Assembly: GCF_905171775.1 (NCBI RefSeq)
Contig: NC_053491.1
Coordinates: 403,272,838-403,336,837 of the forward strand
Length of the DNA: 64,000 nt
Origin: Rana temporaria
Taxonomy: Eukaryota; Chordata; Amphibia; Anura; Ranidae
Direction of reading: 5' to 3'
Shown here: positions 57,873 through 64,000 of the stretch, piece by piece
Numbering within the stretch: position 1 is the first letter of the stretch
Layout: every line of letters begins with the position of its first letter
Notes under the pieces: generated by a model
What the model was told of the DNA's origin: nothing
Seen by the model: only the letters and a program-made list of their open reading frames with translations
Databases searched by the model: none
Program-made: the position numbers and the translations under genes

Positions 57873-58623
57873 TTAAAGAAACCCTACAGGTTCTTTTTTT
57901 CTTTTTTCTTGGATCAATCGTTTTTTTTTATTGGTATAATAGAAAGAGTTTACAGAAAGAAAAAGGGTATACAAACCTGTATACAAGGATATCCAAAGGG
58001 TACATAGGGAGTACAAACATGTTGGTGTACAAATAGACTAAAATAGGTAATGGTACAAGCTAATAGGTGGTAGAACAAACTATTATAAATTGATACCGAC
58101 TGTTAGTCATTAGTGCAACAGTTGGGTATCTGTACCATTTTACCTATTGGTACTGTACATGTTGGACCATCAGTAGGGAAACCCAGAAGTATAAGCATAT
58201 AGTATGGAGTTTATCATTAGTTATTTACAGTGCGTTAATAGCAGAAAGACCTTATATTGGGGCATGATTTAGTTCTAGTTTGGTTGGTCTAATTGAGCAA
58301 CGATAAGTTTGTAATCCTACTCGTCCGTATTTCCCATACATTTTGCACTAGTGAGGGAGTTGATGGCTAGTACATGTTCATAGGTATCATTTAGTTGTAC
58401 TAAGGAGGTCACCTCCGAAAGGTTGGTAAAGATGTCAGATTTCCATTTTATAAGAATGGTTGAGCGGGCTGCAAGCAGGTTGTGTGTGACCAGGGGCGTA
58501 ACTAGAAATCACAGGGCCCCATAGCAAAATGTTGTATGGGGCCCCCCCCCCCCAGAAAAAAAAAATCACGCCCACCAAAAGGCCCCACATCCTTTATTTG
58601 ATTTTATTTGATATCATTATAAC

Positions 58624-59017
58624 TAGGGTTGTCCAGATACCGATACTAGTATCGGTATCGGGACCGATACCGAGTATTTGCGGGAGTACTCGTACTCGCG
58701 CAAATGCTCCCGATACCTAAATAGAATACTTTTTTTGTATTTATCAACATGTTCTATGAAAATTCTTTGAGTTTTTTACTACTGCGTGACAAGCAAATAA
58801 AACATTTTTATTCATTTTTACTCATTTTTATTCTTTTATAATGTCTTGAGTTAGAGTTCTTCATAATTCTAAAGATAATATCCTTAGTCTGTATCGTGGT
58901 TTGAAAACTGTCACATGACATTTAAAAAAAGTATCGGTATTCGGTATCGGCGACTACATGAAAAAAAGTATCGGTACTTGTACTCGGTCCTAAAAAAGTG
59001 GTATCGGGACAACCCTA
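58624..59017. mobile_element. hAT MITE, TAGGGTTGTCC ends
   Basis: 394 bp with ends TAGGGTTGTCC and GGACAACCCTA, and a perfect 8-bp duplication ATTATAAC (58616-58623 and 59018-59025). The ends are extended by repeated 'accgatac' and 'gtatcgg' words, characteristic of a vertebrate hAT group. Nested in the element starting at 58491. Confidence 0.9.
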
Positions 59018-59029
59018 ATTATAACTAAA

Positions 59030-59140
59030 GAGGACCTGTCATGGCTCTATACATGTATAAAGGAGTATAAAGAGGACCTATCATGGCTCTATACATGTAT
59101 GTAGGAGTATAAAGAGGACCTGTCATGGCTCTATCCTAGT
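59030..59140. repeat. 47-bp tandem repeat, about 2.5 copies
   Basis: 'ataaagaggacctgtcatggctctatacatgta' repeated at 59024, 59069 and 59110, the last truncated. Confidence 0.8.
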
Positions 59141-59179
59141 GATTAGGAACAGAGATCTCTCTCCTCCTCCAGTCAGTCC

Positions 59180-59400
59180 CACCCCCCCCCAGTTAGAAAC
59201 ACCTCCCAGGGAACACATGTAATCCCTTCCCTGACAGTGATATTTACACATTAATCAGTGCATTTTAATAGCACAGATCACTGTATAAATGTGAATGGTC
59301 CCAAAAATGTGTCAAAAGTTTCTGACCTGTCCACCACAATGTCGCAGTCTCACAAAAAACAAACAAAAAAAAACAGATCACTGCCATTACTAGTAAAAAA
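59180..59400. repeat. TTAA-family fragment
   Basis: Has 'cccttccctgacagtgatatttacac', 'cactgtataaatgtgaatggtccc', 'aatgtcgcagtc', as in 49260-49390. No ends remain. Confidence 0.55.
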
Positions 59401-59504
59401 AAAATAATAATAATAAAAATGCTTGAAGTGCATAATTTCTATTATTACATTGTTATATAAAATAGTTCAACTCACCATATTGCAGAATCAGTAGGAGCCC
59501 CGAG

Positions 59505-59737
59505 CGTGTCACTTGCCAACGTCACCTGCCTTCAGATGCGGATTGTCACTTGCCGTGTCACCAGATGCGGGTTGTCACCTGCCACACATTGCAGATTGTT
59601 ACTTGCCACAATGTCAGACATTGAGGATTGTCACTTGCCACGACGCCACCTGTCACACATTGTCACTTGCCACAACGTCACCTGCCACACGTAGCAGATT
59701 GTCACTTGCCACATCACCTGCCACACATTGCGGACGG
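59505..59737. repeat. Degenerate TGTCACTTGCCAC repeat
   Basis: Variants of 'ttgtcacttgccac' and 'gtcacctgccacacattgcgga' recur every 35-45 bp. It runs directly into the 42-bp array and shows similar unit length, so it may be an older array. Confidence 0.7.
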
Positions 59738-61085
59738 GGAGGATGGAGATGACAGGGGTGGGCAGTAGGGAGGTGACGGGGAGGATGGAGATGACAGGGG
59801 TGGGCGGTAGGGAGGTGATGGGGAGGATGGAGATGACAGGGGTGGGTGGTAGGGAGGTGACGGGGAGGATGGAGATGACAGGGGTGGGCGGTAGGGAGGT
59901 GACGGGGAGGATGGAGATGACAGGGGTGGGCGGTAGGGAGGTGACGGGGAGGATGGAGATGACAGGGGTGGGTGGTAGGGAGGTGACAGGGAGGATGGAG
60001 ATGACAGGGGTGGGCGGTGGGGAGGATGGAGATGACAGGGGTGGGTGGTAGGGAGGTGACGGGGAGGATGGAGATGACAGGGGTGGGCGGTAGGGAGGTG
60101 ACGGGGAGGATGGAGATGACAGGGGTGGGTGGTAGGGAGGTGACAGGGAGGATGGAGATGACAGGGGTGGGCGGTGGGGAGGATGGAGATGACAGGGGTG
60201 GGTGGTAGGGAGGTGACGGGGAGGATGGAGATGACAGGGGTGGGCGGTAGGGAGGTGACGGGGAGGATGGAGATGACAGGGGTGGGTGGTAGGGAGGTGA
60301 CGGGGAGGATGGAGATGACAGGGGTGGGCGGTAGGGAGGTGACGGGGAGGATGGAGATGACAGGGGTGGGTGGTAGGGAGGTGACGGGGAGGATGGAGAT
60401 GACAGGAGTGGGCGGTAGGGAGGTGACGGGGAGGATGGAGATGACATGGGTGGGCGGTAGGGAGGTGACGGGGAGGATGGAGATGACAGGGGTGGGCGGT
60501 AGGGAGGTGACGGGGAGGATGGAGATGACAGGGGTGGGTGGTAGGGAGGTGACGGGGAGGATGGAGATGACAGGGGTGGGCGGTAGGGAGGTGACGGGGA
60601 GGATGGAGATGACAGGGGTGGGTGGTAGGGAGGTGACGGGGAGGATGGAGATGACAGGAGTGGGCGGTAGGGAGGTGACGGGGAGGATGGAGATGACATG
60701 GGTGGGCGGTAGGGAGGTGACGGGGAGGATGGAGATGACAGGGGTGGGCGGTAGGGAGGTGACGGGGAGGATGGAGATGACAGGGGTGGGCGGTAGGGAG
60801 GTGACGGGGAGGATGGAGATGACAGGGGTGGGCGGTAGGGAGGTGACGGGGAGGATGGAGATGACAGGGGTGGGCGGTAGGGAGGTGACGGGGAGGATGG
60901 AGATGACAGGGGTGGGCGGTAGGGAGGTGACAGGGAGGATGGAGATGACAGGGGTGGGCGCTAGGGAGGTGACGGGGAGGATGGAGATGACAGGGGTGGG
61001 CGGTAGGGAGGTGACAGGGAGGATGGAGATGACAGGGGTGGGCGGTAGGGAGGTGACGGGGAGGATGGAGATGACAGGGGGTGAT
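59738..61085. repeat. 42-bp minisatellite, about 32 copies
   Basis: The unit is 'ggatggagatgacaggggtg' plus 'ggcggtagggaggtgacgggga', 42 bp. Variants: C/T at 'gggyggt', 'gacrgggagg' and 'acatggg'. Two units lack 11 bp; they are 157 bp apart, which marks a larger repeat of four units. Because 42 is a multiple of three, both strands stay open (519 residues on minus, 312 on plus); these are repeat products and not genes. Confidence 0.95.
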
Positions 61086-61721
61086 AATATGTATGACAGG
61101 CCTCAGAAGTAGGATCATCGTGCTCCTCGTCATCCCCCTTGTCCTGGCATCCCACTGGGATGCCAGGAACAGGGGGATGACAGGAAGCATGATGATGACA
61201 GGAGACAGTAGGTGGCATTAGGCATTAGGGCTGTGTGTAAGGTCATCACAAGCAGTGTCAGGCAGCGGACCATCATGCACAGTACCTCGCCGATGATCGC
61301 GCTGCTCTGGCAGGTGGCATCACAGCATCACAGTGGCAGGTCTGTCTTGTTCACTATGGCCAACGTCCATCCTGGGTGAGGTCAATGAGCTCCTCCGCAT
61401 TACTCGCGCTCTGCACATGGTACAGCTGTTAGGAGATTCGCAGAGCGCGGGAGAAGGGGAGGAGCCAGGGGAGGAGCACACCACCTACTGACCAAACAAT
61501 TGGATGATCGAGGTTGTGACAACCTCCCAGCGCCGCCTCCTCTTCCTCCACAGGACTGCGCGGCGGCAAGGATCACAAACAATGTTTTATGTCACACATA
61601 AATGCAGGGGGAGTGGAGCGGGCGGAACGACATGGCGGGGCTCTTCATCCTCACCGGGCCCCACTCGGCTGCGGGCCCCATAGCGCCCGCGTGGGTCGGT
61701 ATGGCGGTAGTTCCGCCACTG
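61086..61721. other. Right part of the hAT element
   Basis: Holds an inverted pair 'gtcctggcatcccactgggatgccagga' at 61140-61168 and 'ggccccactcggctgcgggcccc' near the end. No transposase domains seen. Confidence 0.5.
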
Positions 61722-61830
61722 TGTGTGACCACACTTCTATCCGAGCTTGGGTATAGCGCTATACCAATATTAAGTGCAAGGCTTGGATTGGGGGGTGTTA
61801 GTATGCCTGTTACTGAGTATATAAGTTTAA

Positions 61831-62724
61831 CCACTTGCCGAACGCCTATTTACGTCAACAGAATGGCACGGGCAGGCAGATTGGTGTACAGGTACGACCA
61901 TTCGAATTTGCTGCTCATCCATATGCCTCTGAGTGCAGCTGCGGGTCCCGGGAACTCGATGTTCCTGGGAGTCCCGCTATTGCTGTCGGGAAGAGCAGAG
62001 CAGGGGAATGCCTTTGTAAACAAGGCATTCCCCTATTCTGCCTATTGACACTGTCACTGATGACTGTTCCCCGTGATCCTGGAACAGTCATCAGTGACCT
62101 GTCACGTGTAGCCACGCCCCCTAACAGTAAGAATCACTTCCTAGTGAACACTTAAACCCTGCAGCGCCACCTAGTTGTTAACCCCTTCACTGCCAGTTTA
62201 CAGTAATCAGTGCAATTTTAAAGCACTGATCGCTCTAAAAATGACAATGGTCCCAAAATGGTTTTAAAAGTGTCCACCATAATGTCGCAGTCACGATAAA
62301 AATCGCTGATCACCGCCAATACTGCTAAAGAAAATTATTAATAAAAATGCCATAAAACAGTCCCCCATTTTGTAGAAGCTATAACTTTTGCGCAAACCAA
62401 TCAATAAACGCTTATTGCCATTTTTTTACCAAAAATATGTAGAATACGAATCGGCCTAAACTGTAAAAAAAAAAGTTTTTTGATATATTTTTTGGGGATA
62501 TTTATTATAGCAAAAAGTAAAAAAATATTATATATATATTTTTTAGAGAGAGACCCTAGAGAATAAAATGGCGGTCATTGCAATTTTCTATGTTGCATGG
62601 TATTTGTGCAGCGATTTTTCAAATGCAATTTTTGGGGAAAAAATACAATTTAATGAAATTTAATGCAAAAAAAACACAATAACAAAAAATGTGATAAGTA
62701 GATGCCTTACATGTCACACTTTAC
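61831..62724. mobile_element. TTAA-family repeat, right end lost
   Basis: Follows TTAA at 61827-61830, starts CCACTTGCCGAACGCC, with 'cagaatggcacgggcaggcag' and the family tail 'ggtcccaaaatgg', 'tatttattatagcaaaaag'. The inverted pair 'ggggaatgcctttgtaaacaaggcattcccc' is perfect. Confidence 0.65.
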
Positions 62725-63022
62725 CCCCTTGCCGACCGCTGCACGGCGATATATGTTGGCAAAATGGCACGGCTGGGCATATGGACGTATACATATATGT
62801 CCCCTTTAAGACACAGCATTGTGGGCGTGCGCGCGCCCGGTGCAAGCTCCGTGAGTGTGACCGCGGGTCCCGTGGACTCGGTGTCTGCCAGGAGTCCCGC
62901 GATTATCTCACGGAGAGGAAGAATGGGGAAATACTGATGTAAACAAGCATTTCCCCATTCTGCCTAGTGACAGGATACTGATCACTGCTCCCTATGATTG
63001 GGAGCGGTGATCAATGTCGTGT
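62725..63022. repeat. Second TTAA-family fragment
   Basis: 'cccccttgccgaccgctgcacggcgatatatg', 'aaaatggcacggctgggcatatgg', and a hairpin 'ggggaaatactgatgtaaacaagcatttcccc'. Cut by the next element at 63023. Confidence 0.6.
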
Positions 63023-64000
63023 CACACATAGGGCCTGATTTACCAAGCCTTTACTCCATGACTCATGGAGTAAAAGCAGGTGTAGCAGCCGTTTGGCCAT
63101 TTACTAAAGAAATACGCTGCTAGTGCAGTGTATTTCCCTAGTTACTAATGTGCTCCGTGCGCCCAGGAGAGGGTGCATTGTGCACCAGTACAGACCTGGC
63201 GCACGGCACATTAAACTGTAAATTGCGGGGGTTTGGGCGGGAGTTTATTAGGGGGGGAGGTGGGGGGATGCAGGGGAAGTGAAGTGACATGTGTTTTAAA
63301 GTGTTTGGCGGGCCGAATTGAAAGGGAAAGTGTTTTTTGAAAACAGATCCCCGTACGCTTGCACAGTGCACCTGAACCTCGGGAGGTTCATTTGCATACT
63401 GGGCATGCGCAGAGAGAAAAGTCAGGGATTCCCGTGCGCCTTGTCAGTACGCCGTGAAAATCTTGGTAAATACCAAGCGGCGTACCCGTGATTGCGCTGC
63501 GTGACGCGGCGCACGGGAATCTCCGAGCCGTTTTCAGCCCTGAAGGGGAACTCGGCGCCAAATTTCAAACTTGAAATCGGCGCGGGTCCCCCTTCAGGGC
63601 TACATTAGGCTCTTAGGCTTGGTCCGGAACGTGAGGGGTTAAACCCGCGCCGATTCGGCGCGGGGGTCCCCCCCAGATCCAAACCAAGCCCTCATCCCAA
63701 GCATGCAGTCTGGCCCGGACAGGAATGGGGGAGGGGACGAGCGAGCGCCCCCCCCCCTCCTGAGCCGTACCAGACCGCATGCCCTCAACATGGGGGAGTG
63801 TGTGCTGTGGGGGAGGGGGGCACTGCCCCCCCACCCCACAGCACTCTTGCCCCCATGTCGATAGGGACAAGAGCCTCTTCCCGACAATCCTTGCCATTGG
63901 TTGTCGGGGTATGCGGGCGGGGCTAATCGGAATCTGCGAGCTCCCTTTAATAAGGGGGCCCCCAGATGCCGGCCCCCCACCCTATGTGAATGAGTATGGG
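63023..64000 (-). mobile_element. Second copy of the 10.9-kb insertion's end (inverted)
   Basis: Starts GGGCCTGATTTACCAAGCC and follows 14901 down to about 13925 in reverse with few differences, including the hairpin module of unit B. It is cut by the window end. This second copy shows that the terminus and the hairpin cassette travel together. Confidence 0.8.

Larger units (their letters stand above)
58491..61721. mobile_element. 3.2-kb hAT element carrying a minisatellite
   Basis: Ends CAGGGGCGTAACTAGA and TAGTTCCGCCACTG are imperfect inverted repeats. The target duplication TGTGTGAC is exact (58483-58490 and 61722-61729). It carries a nested hAT MITE, a 47-bp repeat, a degenerate repeat and the 42-bp minisatellite. 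No transposase is visible, so the length is mostly repeat expansion. Confidence 0.85.
57900..61826 (-). pseudogene. L1/Tx1-like ORF2 3' end, split by a hAT element
   Basis: Minus strand: PPNPSLALNIGIALYPSSDR up to the hAT insertion (61722-61826), then LLAARSTILIKWKSDIFTNL and a stop TAG at about 58322 (57900-58490). A-rich sequence near 57930 could be the 3' tail. Removing the hAT and one TSD copy restores the frame. The 'AAR..I...WK' motif is typical for the LINE ORF2 C-terminus. Confidence 0.65.

Noticed and set aside
59631..61190. 519-residue His/Pro-rich open frame on the minus strand
   Set aside because: It is a translation of the 42-bp tandem repeat. The unit length is a multiple of three, so all frames without a stop stay open on both strands.

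Overview
This window is eukaryotic intergenic DNA, packed with nested transposable elements. I found no convincing host exon and no rRNA or tRNA gene. The repeat mix points to a vertebrate, most likely a ranoid frog: Tc1 and mariner, hAT, PIF/Harbinger, piggyBac-type TTAA elements, L1/Tx1-like and L2/CR1-like LINE fragments, a tRNA-derived SINE, solo-LTR candidates and Penelope-like modules with hammerhead-type motifs. The organism assignment is an inference from repeat style, since no search could be run.

Layout. 1-3.2 kb: small DNA transposons and AT-rich sequence. 3.2-15.9 kb: a decayed Tc1 element split by a roughly 10.9-kb insertion. That insertion carries two large inverted-repeat units (A at 4.57-6.41 kb, B at 12.05-14.36 kb), several TTAA repeats, a SINE and nested hAT MITEs. 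16-19.6 kb: MITEs and a mariner remnant. 19.64-23.63 kb: a near-perfect 3.8-kb palindrome flanked by a 15-bp direct repeat, with a hammerhead-type motif in each arm. 23.6-25.2 kb: further Penelope-like leaders and an L1-like fragment. 25.5-30.6 kb: MITEs and AT microsatellites. 30.8-33.9 kb: a Harbinger copy with two converging genes, one still showing a recognisable intron. 34.8-36 kb: a hAT derivative with internal tandem repeats. 36.8-37.9 kb: an open LINE reverse-transcriptase fragment. 39.5-43.2 kb: a 3.7-kb hAT element with an inverted BED-finger remnant. 44-54.5 kb: TTAA repeats, MITEs and two more hammerhead-type sites. 55.5-56.1 kb: a probable solo LTR. 56.9-61.8 kb: a TTAA repeat, then an L1-like 3' end split by a 3.2-kb hAT element that houses a minisatellite of about 32 units of 42 bp. 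61.8-64 kb: TTAA repeats and a second, inverted copy of the end of the 10.9-kb insertion.

How the parts relate. Non-autonomous families dominate. The Harbinger copy ends in sequence of the same type as the abundant MITEs with GGGCCAGATTCA-like ends, so it may be a relic of their autonomous source. A recurrent cassette occurs in unit A, unit B and at 41.45-42.40 kb: a GC-rich or TATA region, a short GA-rich stretch, a poly-A signal, then a string of small hairpins. I do not recognise it as a described family, and it is the best candidate here for something undescribed. The hammerhead-type motifs (five loci, six instances) share one architecture. The palindromic pair keeps the conserved core and the other four carry core changes.
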